This document shows, in pieces, positions 37,980 to 52,300 of a stretch of 64,000 bases of DNA. The notes under the pieces were generated by a model. It was not told the DNA's origin, did not search any database, and was given only the letters and a program-made list of their open reading frames with translations. The DNA is from Antedon mediterranea (taxonomy: Eukaryota; Echinodermata; Crinoidea; Comatulida; Antedonidae), in NCBI RefSeq assembly GCF_964355755.1, contig NC_092680.1, forward strand, positions 4,689,001-4,753,000, written 5' to 3'. Position 1 is the first letter of the stretch; each line of letters starts with the position of its first letter. The position numbers and the translations under genes are program-made.

Positions 37980-40338
37980 ATATTTTTTTCAAGAAGACTA
38001 AAGAAGATAAGATTAAACTGATAAATAAATTATATCACTTTTAAAGAATCTGGTCCTTACTGTAGTCAGTCATCGAAAAGGAGGTACTTTGGTTATAAAC
38101 ATGCAATATTTAGAAAAGATTTCCAAAAGTCTAGAGATCTCCACACACAATAGAGTTATGTACATTTATAATCACAGGATTATTACAACATATACTATTG
38201 TAAACAAATTAGTCATATATCTTAGTGGTTTTATATCTTGATTCTTTTAAAGTCTTCTTCTTATTACCAAGACTATTGTGTTTTCTTCAATGAATGATTA
38301 AAACATTTAAGTGTCTATAAGCGTGTCAATTGGGGTTGATACTTCCGTCTTCAAACTTAATAATAAAAGTGACAAATCCGTAAGGATGAAATCACGTTAA
38401 GCTCCCCTACAGTTGAAGTAGATTCAGGAACTATCATTTAATGCCAATAATGCCGAAGTATAACCAAGAGTGGATTAGGTCACATGTTGGGATACCAGTT
38501 ATTATCACAAAAACTTAAACATACTTTATATGCCTACAACATGTAATGGTATGCATATCACTAGCTACATTTACTTTCAACAAAAGTTGTAAATATATTT
38601 AGAAGAAAAAAAGTCAATACTTGTTTCATTTTTACATTTTTAAAAAGATACCTTTTATTTGTACAAAAAGACTATAGTTATAGAATACTGTAATCCATGA
38701 TTTTGGGAAGCAAATCGATTGCATTTCCTTAGCTTGTCTGGTTAGGATGAAGAAGATTTAATTTGACATTTTCATTGTGGGAATCTTTCAATATTTCAGT
38801 GCCTATGATATGTAGATTTGAACAAAAATATACTTTCGTTTTTCGATTAAAAAAAAAGTATCTGTATGTTCAGTGCGTGCGCATCCTGCCTTTACATACT
38901 ACTGCGCATGTCAGATGACCTGATACTCAATTATTATACAGTAAAAAAGTGAAAGTTTGTCAGCTTATCTGGCAAATTGTATGTATCTTATTAACTGTGA
39001 GGATTATAGACTTATTTACCGGTCGTAGGTTAGGATGTTGACTTAGAACCAGTGTGGTTTTAGAGGATGTGGAATTTATTACTGGGTCATGTTGAATAAC
39101 ATCACACTCAACATACATTCAAATATGAAATTCCTGTTCAATTATTTCAAACAATTATTAAGAACTACAAATCTTTATCACCTTGACACAAAATCTCATT
39201 TTGTTACTTTCATAAACTTAATTATTTGAATTTCTCCTTATGTATTATTTATAACAGTTTGTTATATTTAATAATCGCATCCTCAAACACTAATCATTTT
39301 TAATAATATAAAATATTAATTCATTATCAGCTTCCATGGTTTATCCTTCTTTTTAATGTTGTGTCCCTTTGTCCTTGATTTTTTTTTTTTTTTTTTGCCT
39401 TCGTTGTATTTCCTCCATCCATTTGTTGTTTTGTCAATTTGTATCAATACTTTTTAGAAATCACATAGAGAGAAATGTATTCATTTCATTCTCCAAAACA
39501 ATAATTTATTTAAAGTAAAATAAACAGTCATTACTATAAATATGAATGCAATATATTCATTTTCTTTATCAGAAATTATTGAAAGCTAAATTAGCCTGTA
39601 ACTTACTATACAATGATTTTTGTAGAACCAGCAGATAATCAGTATCATATGTGAAAATAGACATTTTCTTCTCTTTTTGTACGTGCCTGTTTTAAAAATT
39701 TTTATTTTACTATTTGTAATGTAGCCTTGTTTATAGCAGTAATGTTTTATAATGTTTGTCTATGTTTTGACGGAATCTAACTCGGTAGGAATGTAGCCTA
39801 CTGGATATAGATGTTACTAATATTGCATTGCTTTAGGAGTAGGCCTACTGGAAAAAGAGGAAATTACTGAGTCATGTTATAGTTAGTATTGTTTCAAATT
39901 GTGTGATTCATTTTATGATGAGATCAACATCATAAGTATTTGACTGTTTTGAATTCAATAACCTAAATTTGTCTTAAACCGAATAATGGACTTTATTGCG
40001 AGATATTCATCATGTTATGGCTCACTGTAATTGTAATCTAATTGAAATAAGCAGTAAAAGTAAGTCCAGATCTAAGTTCGGAGGAGGAAGTTTGTTAATA
40101 AGCTTGTCAGTTTTATATATCAGAGGTTCACACTCGAGCAAGGTAGAAAAAGTCGTCTGCTAAAGCGCGCGAGTATTTCACTTCCCCAGCAAACTCGTCA
40201 CTTCCCTCTGACTGATCGGCTAAGCGTATAAAGTTCCAAATTTCTAAGTGAGCGCTGATTTTCGTGCATGGATCAAACTTTGAGTCATCGGCAGGGGATC
40301 TAGGCAACCTTCGACTCTAGAGTTTCTGAGATAGAAAC

Positions 40339-40358
40339 GATATTGTTTTCAGTTGACA
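40339..40358 (+). promoter_or_regulatory. Start context / possible acceptor of the FAM167-like gene
   Basis: ATATTGTTTTCAG directly precedes TTGACAATGTC. It looks like a splice acceptor at 40352, so a 5' UTR exon may lie upstream. If not, the transcript starts in the more GC-rich stretch around 40130-40330. Confidence 0.4.
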
Positions 40359-43300
40359 ATGTCTTGGTTGATAAGCAAGGTTTATACTACTTTGAGAGGT
40401 GCCAATTCCTCAAGATCCACAAATAGCTCCGTAGCAACAACAAGATCATTTAGTGATGCCGATTCATTGGACCTTAACTGCACCGTCAGTCCAGGGAATA
40501 GCCAGAGATTTAGTTATATGTCATATAGTAGTGCTGATAAAGATGGGTCTTCGTGTGATGGATGGAGTCGACCGGAATCTACTGCAGGATCTATTCACGA
40601 CAGTGAGTGCCCAGATGGGTTAATTATAAAATTATATGGGGAAGATTACATATTTAGTGATGGCGAATATCGGCCAATGCACCGGGAACCAGAATCAAAA
40701 CGACTTTCCACAATTTCAATCAGCTGTTCCAACCAAAATAATGAGAACGAAAAGATTTTCTATGGAACGGATGTTAATGAACAACAATATGAATGGTCAG
40801 ATGAAAAAGAGGACTGGATTACACCCCTTGAATTTTGTGGCAGAAATAGGCAGTCTAAAAGGAGATCAGTAAGGCCTAAAAGTGAAAATGTTGACGAAAT
40901 GTGGACACGAGTCATGAAATCTGTAAATGAATCATTCGATGATGAAGACATGGATTTGAACAACACCACATTTGAAGATACTTTAAAACTAGCCACGACA
41001 CAGACTGTATCTGATATAGCCAAGAAAGAACCAGAATCAGACAATAACCAGCAAACGGTAAATTTTGACAATTGCATAAGAAATGTAAACAAAGAAAAAC
41101 AGGACAATTATATTGAAACAATTGAAGATAATAACTTCATAAATGATAATATAAACAATGATTTTATTATAAGACCTGAAACTGTACAACAGTATATAGA
41201 AGTAGACTCCCTTCCAGACTTTGATTTAGAGATTGTTTCGAAAGAGGAGGAAACGCAAGATGGTGCTGATATGTTTGTAAATGATGAACCAAAACCTGAG
41301 GATGAGGATGAATTTCGTTCTAGTTTAGCCGGAACGTCTGATATTCTAAGCGAAATTTTCAATCATTTTGGACTTCCATCTGATGTGGAGAACGAAGAAC
41401 CGTTTAAATCTGTTGAATCGACTGCGCATGTTCAGTCAATCTCGAAAATAGAGTGCGCACTCAACTCAGAAATAGATTCGTCTCGCGAGATTAAACATTT
41501 TGAACAACCAAAATCAACAACGTTTAGTAGAACTGGTAGCTACTCTTCATTAAGAGATATATTACCAGATGACGATGTCGGTCTCTTTGATGAACTTGAG
41601 TGTATATTCACTGATAAGCAGTGCTCACTTTTTGAGGATGAAGGATCCTTAAAAGAAAGCGATGAGATCAGTGCGCTGCGCAAAAGCATTGAGGATATCG
41701 TTAGTGAGTTAGACAAAAGAACACACAGTGAATTACAGCTCAAACGACTAAGACAATCCTTGAAAAAGCTTAGTAATTTTGGAACAAGAAGTATCAAGAA
41801 AAATAAACAACTTAAAACTAATTCGTCATCGGTTTCCTCGGCAACCGATACAGACGACCAGTGTGAACGCATGCATAACGCTTGCAGCAAGCCCATGAAC
41901 ACGCAGAATCCCCATTCACACGAAACCCATTCAAGCGGTAAAAATACATCAACATATTCTGATAATAAAGGGAGTTTGGATTATAGTTTTAACTTGAATG
42001 GCCTTGACTATGATCAGCCTATTGAACACGATTCTATAGAATATGCCGTAACAAATAACATATTCTCTGCTGAATCCGATGTGTTAGGTAAAAAGCAAAT
42101 AGAACGGGCAAATACACGCTTCATACCGTTTGTCGAGTCAATAAAGGCTTTGCGTTCGAATAGTGATGGTCAACAAAACGTGAAGCAACGCTTTAACGCG
42201 TTATTTAAAATCAAGGGGAAGCATACAGCTAGTAACGTTACACGCGGCGGTGAAGCTGACAAGAATCCTACTGAATTAATTCGGAACTTTCACAATAATA
42301 AGGATTTATTACTAAAAGATGATACTACCGAAAATAGCAACGGTGATTCTAAAGAAATCACATGTTCCGGAAATAAGGCAGGCGATAAATTGACGATGGT
42401 CAAAGTCCAGCCTGAATTTACATCGACTAAAATAAATAGAAGATATCGTAAAGCTTTTCGTACTGTAAAGTCTGATCAAGAGTCAATCAACGAGGATATT
42501 ATTAAGGGAGAAAGCGTAAATAGTGAGTACCCCCATGTTGAATTACACCATTTGCAAGATTGTACACAAGTGTTTGACTCTGAGTTAGGGTATGAACCAA
42601 CAAATGTTAGTGATGTTTCGCTAACGAATGCTGATTATAAAATGGGATGTATTAGTGTATACTGTAAATCAAAATCACAGGATACTGAACATTCAGAAGA
42701 TGGCAATTATTATATTAATAAGGGTGATAACCGACTTGTTTGCAATGAGGAGAATGGAAAATATGGATTCGAAAATTCCGTACTTGATAAGGATATTGAG
42801 GAATCCAGTCATGAAGATGAGCTGGAATCCAGGATAGCACACCGAGACCCCAGATTGCAAATCTCACTCAAGAATGACAGAAATAAAAATGGCATGAATT
42901 ATATTTTGCCGGAAATTCAGAGCGTGAGCCAAACCGAGTCATCATACAAACTAGGCACCGGTTTAACGAATGATTCAGCTTTATCAGTTGATTTCTTAAA
43001 AACTGAACAAGCGGACAAGGACGACCTCGACAGCGGGTTGGAGTGCCAGGACGAAGCTAGAGAGGAAGATATTGGTCGCTTTGACCTAAAACACACCAAT
43101 GAACTGTCTGAAAATTGTACTAAGGAACCCAAATACAACTCATCGTATTCCGAAGAAACAATTTCTATGAGTGATTTCAACGAGTTGCTCACTGACCGTC
43201 AAGAATACAGTAGCGAGGAAATTGAGAATTTTGTGGCAATTAAATCAAAGGAAACTGAAATTGATGATTATGACAAGATATCGGATGATGTAGATTCAGA

Positions 43301-46300
43301 CTCATTTTGGCAGGAACCTTTTGAGTTTTGTTCGAGTAACTCACCACTTAGCTCACCGTGTTTGGATGACCATGGTAAACAGAGTGCTACGGAAATACTT
43401 GAATTGTCAACACTATTCACTAACACTGTAGGCCAAAGCGATATATTTAATAGCATAGGCTACGAAATGGGGAATTCGGCAACGTCTGAGCAGCGAAGTA
43501 TTTCAGAGGACGATAACGATCACAATAAGGACGGATTTTGGGAAGTTGGTGTGAAAACAAGGCGATCGAGTGCGTTTGGAACGAAACGAGGGTCAAATAG
43601 AACATCGCAATTTTACGTTCCTCTGAGTGTCGAAGAAGATATAATCGTCCCTCAAACGGTAGGAGCGGTTTATTTAACTCCAGTTGAAGATTCTTCCACT
43701 GATGATCACATAATGCGGGATAATTTGACAGAGAGTTCCTTTGATGGAAGTCTACAGGATGGCAATCAAAGCGATTGCACTTCCGTTTCCTACAGCTCCT
43801 CGTTTGGCATTGCTTGTATATATAACGAGGATACAGAGACAGTACATAGTCACGAATCGGTAAATATACCTAATAATGAACGTGTTAGAACAGAAGATGC
43901 TGACTCTCTTATTAGTGCATCATCAACAGTGATAGATTCGGAAGAACATGTGAACGTCATCCAAAAACAATCGTCAAATCAGTCTATGAGTGCAATCAAC
44001 CAGGCTATTAATAACTCATGTTCAAAGATCAAACATTGGAAAAGTGTTGATGGTATGGTTTATCGTTTAAATGAAGATAGTAAACGTGATAAGAAACTGT
44101 TGGTTTCACTGGATCCAATTTATGATCGTCAAACTCTAACCAGCAACATGAATGAAGATTCCTTGATGAATCACGAGGAATTAAATAATAACTGTAATAA
44201 AAATGGTTTGACACTCAAATCGTCGGAAGTAGTTTTAAAGAAAAATGTACGGGTAGAAGAAATGACAGTTAATGAAATGGAAACAACAAACAGCAATGGT
44301 CTTGAACAAACAATAGAATGCTTAGAAGACGAATGGCAAAGAAATCGATTATTAAGAAAGAAAAAAAGAGATGACATGAAAAAAAGAGAGCAAGCTCTGC
44401 AGGACAAGGTTGATTGGGTTCGAGATGAAATCGTAAGTTTACATCATTTTTATAAACATAGGCCTACATGGATAATACGATTTAAATAGCTTTTACATTC
44501 AATGGCTCATGTCCTGAATAATTTGTTATGCAAATGATCGTCTATAGTAGCCATCTGGTACAACATACTGTTATTACCCTGTTTAAAATTATTCAAAAAC
44601 TGTATTTGATTTAACACAGTGTGTAAGTATACAAACACCATTTTAAACACAAATTTATCAACATGTATATTTATATAAACACAACAGGCAAATAACATTA
44701 ATTTTATATATGTATATAATTAATTCAAAAATTGCTGATAGTATATTGTAAATAAAGTGGCTATGGCTTAACCCTCCTTATATATTCCACTGCTTCACAA
44801 ATCTCGTAACAAAACAACATTTTACCTTTTGTTATATTAACGTATACACACTACTAAACAATCGCGCCCCGGCACTATAATGTATACCATTCTACACAAA
44901 GCTCAGTTTTTGTATTATCTTCACAAGGTATGGTGAACTATTTATTTACTGCATATCACATGTTAGGTAAATATACTTAAAAGTATGCCATGACATAGAT
45001 AATTCACAAGTCAAGTCCTGCACAAAGAGACAAAGTCCGTTAAATATAATTTTCTTCCATTGGTATGACTAACCCATATTATATCTGCCATAACTCCGGA
45101 AATCTATATAATAAATTTAACCATAAAATATATTCAACCACAGTACAAATAAGTTTTTATTATTCTTTTTTTTAAAAGAGAGGAAATACTAGCATAATAC
45201 TGGTAAATACTGAAAACTAAAATACTGTACAGAAATTACCAATAATCCTTAGTACTGTGAATACAGTAAATGCATGTATTTGGCTACAGAATGTTTTAAT
45301 CTTTAACATTTTGTTAATGTACATATGTCCAAAGTTACGTAATATTATTCAAGTAAACATGACAAAAACATGTCTGCTTTCCGGAATGTTATAAAATGAT
45401 CTACTAAATGAAATTAAAAAACTTTCTTACAAATTAAAAAAAAATATTTCAACAATAATTTTGAAATAACAAAATTAATAAAACAAAAAAATGTCAAATT
45501 TATTTTGGCTTCTGTGCTTCCCTTGTTTACTAAATAATGAAAAGCAAAACATGATTGAATAAAGCAAGCGACCGATATATTGTTCTATACTAAAGTTCTG
45601 TCTACACTATCAAACTCAAATGTGCCCAAATATGGTAGTAATATGACATCACCGTGTCCATATTTTGGCAAATCACTTTTTTTGTCACAATAAGTTTGAT
45701 AGTGTAGACAACGCTTTAGTACTAACATTATTGGGGAGAAGAACCTTGATCATCGTCTCTGCTATGGGTCCATAGACCCGAAAGTACCTTAGGCCTATCA
45801 ATTTCTTGATGAACGGTGTCATAACAGTATTCATGTAAAACTTGACATTTCTCGTCCATTTATTTAACATATTCCATATGTTATCGATAATAAAACACAA
45901 ACAAAAGGCGTCAATATTAAGAAGCAAATTGCCAACCATGATTACCAAGTAACTTTAGCTCATTTGTCCTCATTATTCGTCACGCGTTCCAAACTCATTA
46001 AGAATAGTAATGTTTACCAAATGAACAACATTATCATCTCGTTATTGTTGGTCACCTCATCTTCTCTGTCTTTGTAGTAGAGTTCCCACTGATTATATGC
46101 GTTGTTCTCGGTTGAGCGCAGCTGCTACCATACTTAAACAATAGGTTACATTAAGACTAACGATAAAAGTAGGTAAACATTACGTCAGACATGAAAATTA
46201 GGCCTAGGCCTACTTCATTATGCATGATGTTACCTACCTACTATTATTTCAATGTTGAACTATTATGATTGAATAGTCATTTTTAACACTGATATATGCT

Positions 46301-49300
46301 TAATATTAGTGCAGAGTGAATTTCAAAATAGTTCAGTATTCCGTATTAAAAATTAGCCTGTGTAAATTCTTTCCTCGGGCATGTTAAACATGTGATTAGA
46401 GGTTGTTGCGTGTGTCAGCATTTAGGAGGGCCTAAACATCCTATCTGCATCCTGCTTTAAGCTGAGCTAAGGAAATCATTACCAGTCACGCTTAATTGGT
46501 TAATTACCAATATTCTACGTTTTACTGTCATTTATTCTATTATTAGTCTATTAGAGATGACACTTTGAATATGCCAGTAAGAGCCATGTTGAAAAATGAA
46601 AAATTGCCCAAAATGTGTTTAATACCAACCGATTCTGCTACTGTCCCTAGGTGATATCTGTATAACTATAGAAAGTTATCCACGTTGCTGTCTGCATAAA
46701 TGCTGTACTTTTAACACCGTACACTGTCATGTAGCACAGTGTCTGTTAATTTAATACGCCTAATGATAAAGGATTGTTTCAACGCCAGTGCTAAGCTCTG
46801 TCTACACTATCAAACTTTATATGAACAAATATGTTATGTGCCCATATATGGATATGATGACGTCATATCACTGCCATATTTGGGCATATCACTACCATTA
46901 TTTTGGCACATCACATATCACATAAAAGTTTGATAGTGTATACAGAGCTAGTTGTATAATGGTGCTACCGATTTTGGACTGAAGAAACTGCACGTTAAAA
47001 CGTAAACAATAGAAATATTTTTTTTTTAAACATAGGCCTACATAACATTTACTATTAGGTTTTTTTGTGGCTAGTAATGGCAGTTTTTTTGTTGTTTTTT
47101 CTGATGAGTGACAAGACAACATTTATTAAGGGTTTAAATCAATTTTCTCTTTATTATCCTAAAACGAAAGCAGTTTTTATTTTTTTGTTTATTTTTCTTA
47201 TTATATCTGTCAATTCAATGCATCCTTTGCTTATTCATATTCATTCATCCAGGTAATTTTTCCTTCCTTTCATTGTCTCGACACTTGTTATGTAACAAGG
47301 TCATTTTCAAAGGTGATATTTTTGACGTCATAACTACCTAGATAGGATATAGTCAATGGATAAAGTAAAAGGCGCGGCGACTATCCCTAATTCCGACCCT
47401 GGACAGATTTATAATTATAATTTTCCTGATATACTGTAAAAAATGTACAGACAATTAACTTAAAGCAAATACATACACCGTGTATGCTATCATACATCCC
47501 TTTCGTATATCCAAAATTAGAATGTAGGCCTAATAATCATCTGGAAACTGAGGAAATTCATCGCAGCATATTCCACCCTGATCAGCACACTTTTCGGAAA
47601 GTGTAGGCCTACACAAGTTATAATGTGCACTCGCCCTATAAATTGGGATGTTACACTACATAACTTTCTCTCACGTGATATAGGTCATTAATACATTTTT
47701 AAATTGAAAGGTATACGCAGTGACCTTATACTTATTGTCTGTCTCACTACTGTACATACACCGAGATCATTAACATAATTTCTTTTGGCACGAACATACA
47801 ATATCTAAAGTAAACACATTATTTAACCAATACGCTCTATTAAACCTAGCAATTTGACACATAGGAAATAAGCACGGGATATCATAATTGTTATTAATAA
47901 ATTGAAGGTTTTTGGTTACCAAAGTAGGGCGACGTTAGGTTGTTTTATAGTGGGTGTAGTGTGTTTAAGAGGATGTTAGGCCTACTCTATTATTGGAGTG
48001 TGGAATTTACAGTTTTAATAAAGCCACATTTGATCCAATACGGTACATATCACACAACGTAAAAACTTTTTAGTTACATAGAACTGCCATACTCCAGTGA
48101 CCACGAGAGGCTTTAATTCAGGCACTAGTATATTCATAAACACTTTATTTTGTCATTAACAAGGTCATACATGGCTGCAGCCGCGTGCTCAAATTTGAGT
48201 TAGTGTTTACCGACCAACCGACCGACATAGTGAGCTGTAGAGTCGCGTTTTCACGCGACTAAAAACAAACAAGACACGATATATTTCTATAAGAAAGTTT
48301 TTTAAACTGCAATGCCACCGTAATTTGGCAATGATGCATGTAATAATTCTGATTGACCAGATGAACGCAGGACTGCAACTCTGTACAAGGCAATTTCTAT
48401 TCCGACGATGAAATCCCTGAAAATGGAATAATGTGTACTCAACCATTGTACTCTTCTTCATTATTCAATTCTGTACACAACAATAATGATACTTTAATAT
48501 AACAACCATGATCACGACAGAACAAGTATAATAATATGAGTTTGATAAAACCATAGAAACCTACATATATACAATTTCTTTGAAGTAATTCATTTAATAA
48601 TATATGCAGTATTGACTAAACCGCTGCTTTTAACATATGTTTATCTATACAATTCTCTTCACAATATTGGGTGTTTTCTTGTTTATACGATTACTCAGTT
48701 AGGTTGGCATGGTGATTTCCATTACACAGATATTAAACAGTAAGATGTTTAAACTGTCTATCGACAGTTTTAAATTTTTCTCAGATTTAAATCAACTTTG
48801 ACATGGAAATTTGCGAGTGAGTCAATGCCTGTTATAATTGTCGTATTTCCGACTGTTTCAACCTTTATGAATGTGCATATAAAGCGAGATAAAGCGTAGT
48901 AAAACATAATGCTATCTCTATACATTGTAGAAATTAATCAGTTACAGACCATAAATATACCAATATTAGGCTATTCTCGATAAAAATCGGTTGGGGCTGG
49001 CTGGATTGTTTGAGTACAACAAACTGATCCAACAGACCTAAACGTAGTAATTTTAGAATAATTTTTAGGCCTAGGCCTAGGCCTACACCTAATCGTATTT
49101 TGGCTATAAAGACTACATTCAGCATACTTTGTAACATATTGAAATACTGATATAACAGTACTCACTTCAAGTTATAGGCTTACTGTTTTTTTTTATTCCA
49201 TACTTCAATCATATTATAAATATTTCACTGTAATATCTCTATACGTCAACGTCTTTATTTTCTTATAGGTTCAAGGATGTCACGTGACCGTCTTGATTAA

Positions 49301-52300
49301 TTTCAATTATATTAAATATTCATAAGATTGGCTGATATCAAACATAGATTAAAATCTCTATCTTAATGATATACGGTAATCTCTCTTTAGGAATCATTAT
49401 GTTATTGTCCAATAATAATTTAGACCACAAAATAATGTTTAATTCTAAAAACTATCTTTATTTAAACACATCAAATTGTATTACAGTTTTTTTTTCTTTT
49501 TATGTTAAAATGATTTTAACCAAGTTGAATCATATCCTGGCAACCTTCCTGGCCATCATTGTCTCCTTTTTATAATATTGGGTCATTATGCAAGCCCTGA
49601 ATATTTCATAGGAAACCCCTCAAATGATACTTTAGTTTAGGCCTACATGTCAAATAATTTATTTAGAATGTTTGAATAAGATGTATATATATATATATAT
49701 TCATTTTATGAACCGTTGTAGCAAATTACTTTCTATAAATGTAGACCAATTTGCCTAAATTAAATTTGCCTAACGTAGAGCCTCTCCTTTGGGACACTCC
49801 TGAGTATACCCCTATTAAGAGGACAGTGAAACGAATATGGGGAAATATAAGTTTTACCGTTACAACCTATACCCCTATTAAAGGGACACTTTGTTGGATG
49901 GTCTCGGATGTGTCCCCTTATAGAGGATATACAGTATTATTTAGACCCTGTAAGCATACATATAGATAGCATTCCTAAACATGTTACGTGATTGTAGGCG
50001 AATTCAATCTTTCATGATGTTCAAGTTTTAAAATAATATTTACAGTAATACAAAAATGTGTAAATGAAAATACTGAATAATTATAATTTCTGTTGATTAG
50101 TAGTTTTATACATTACGGACCAGCTGTTTATAACGATGTATAATACAGAAATACTGGCAGATTATTGATTTCTAGCTAAATTATTTGTTGCACACAAAGC
50201 CCGTAATGAATCTGTAGAAGTATATAATTGATCGACTTTTTCGTTCGTATTTACCGTACAAACAATCATTATTAGCAGGATAAAATTCTATACTACGGTA
50301 CGGTAGCAATATGTGTTCAAGTTGTTTTGTAATTAATTAATATTGCATATACAGTCATAATGCGTCAACCTCTCCGCCTAAAAATCTTTCAATATTACCA
50401 ATTATTTATTCAATTTGTTTGTATATTAGGCCTACTAATGTTGTAATGGCCAGATTTTGAATTATAGAATAACCACCGTACCAATGTAGTCCTAGTAAAA
50501 AATAAATGAATAATTCTATAACCAAGGAGGAAATTGATAGTTTTAAATTAAACTCTATGCCTATATATAGTACATATACGGACTCGCGACATAAGGGAAA
50601 CTTTTTTTTTAATTCACTTTTCTTCCTTTTGTTACAGTATTTTGTTTATTTACATGAAATACAGGAACTTATTGACATCGATATATAATCTGAATAGAAT
50701 TAGTTGATTAAATCGTAATAATATTATACTTGATTTAAATTGATGGGTTAAAACTTCTTGCCAAGTCCAATGATCGCATTTTGAATTGCCGCCAATAGAC
50801 GCAATACTGCAGGATGGTTTAAGCTTGGTTCCCACTAGAACTTAACGCAAGGACGTAAACGCAACGCAAGCGTTTTAACCAATGACAAGCGAAGTTATAG
50901 ACAGTTAGCAATCACAAGCGAATAAGCCATCGCTTGTGATTGGTCAATTCACTTGCGTTGCGTTACGTCCCTGCGTTGCGTCGCTAGTGGGAACCACGCT
51001 TTAACATCTCTGACGTGATAACGTACGAGATCGGCACTGATAACGGAAGGCCTGTTCCAAGCAACTGATTCACACGCCTCATTCAGCAGTAAACGCCCTT
51101 TTCTCTTGTTACTATAGTACAAATATTTGAACAAAGTGAGCAGCAATGCTATAACATATTGCACATTCAATATAGACATAGACCTAACGTTTTCTGAGTA
51201 TATTATCGTTTTTAGTCATACTGAACCTTGGCAACAGTTTCGTGTTGAATCAGGGATAAGTTTCGATTCTGTTTCAATGAATGATTTCTGTTATAAACTT
51301 TGAACAATATTTTATATTATTTGTTTAGTTTTGCACAAGTTTTCCCGTAATTTAGTACCACGAAGATAAACTTCAAATTCATCAAAAACTCCTCAACCAG
51401 TGATGTGTACAATGGCATTAGAGAGCAACTGTACTTTTATTAATGAATTTTATCCCTCGAATTCACTCGAAAAATGCACGCGAAGTATTGTAAAAGATAG
51501 GAAACCTGTCACCAAACACGAGGATTGTAGGGGATTTTTATCTCATAATTCCCCATACCTCATAATCACTTCAATATTAATAATTAATAACATACAAGAT
51601 AACCATTTGATATTGATTCCAAATAACATAAACTACTGTTTAGTCATCTAACGTTGCTAAAGCTCAGTCTACACTATCAAACTAGTTTTGACAAAAAATA
51701 TGATGTGCCCAATTATGGTAGAGATATGCTTAAATATGGTAGTGATATGACATCATCATGTCCGGTCCATATATGGGCACATCACATTTTTTTGTCACAT
51801 AAAGTTTGATAGTGTAGACAGAGCTTTAAAATGATATTCCTTTTTATTGCATCTAAAAACAACACCAAATATTTTACGATTGTAAGTTTCTCTCTCGATA
51901 TCGTAATCTGTGTGTTCTTTACACTATAACGTGTTTATTATAATTGTGGTTACCAGCTGTCTATACGTTTCAAGTGTAATTCTCGAGGATATTTCAATAT
52001 TAATCATATTTTTTATAACAATAGTCTGCAGTATAAGTGCTATGAGGTCATACATAAATGCAGGTTTCACTTCCATTTCAACGTCTCCGTTTTGACAATT
52101 TTCTTTCTCATTTCATTTCAAGACCATTTATTTTTTCAATATAACAATTAATAATGATTAAAACATTTTAAAGATCATTATTGAGTAGCTTGTATCAGCA
52201 AAAATAATGTTTCATGTCACATGCAAGATTCCAAAGAAATAGATACCAAGAACAAACAAGAACAACAAAAAACATCTCAGAAATAATTGCTCACACATTG

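Larger units (their letters stand above)
23173..40338. other. Gene-free region upstream of the FAM167-like gene
   Basis: About 17 kb without a supportable exon. It holds MITE-A copies 9-11, a LINE-like tail inside copy 11, foldback elements at 32925-33157 and 36765-36929, dispersed repeat B copy 3, a dimeric minisatellite (33776-34103) and simple repeats. The rest is AT-rich and looks unique; distal control elements cannot be excluded. Confidence 0.5.

Noticed and set aside
41540-41902. Several long minus-strand frames opposite the 4-kb exon
   Set aside because: They mirror the Ser/Asp/Glu-rich coding strand; the plus frame is open for over 4 kb and splices in phase to the final exon.
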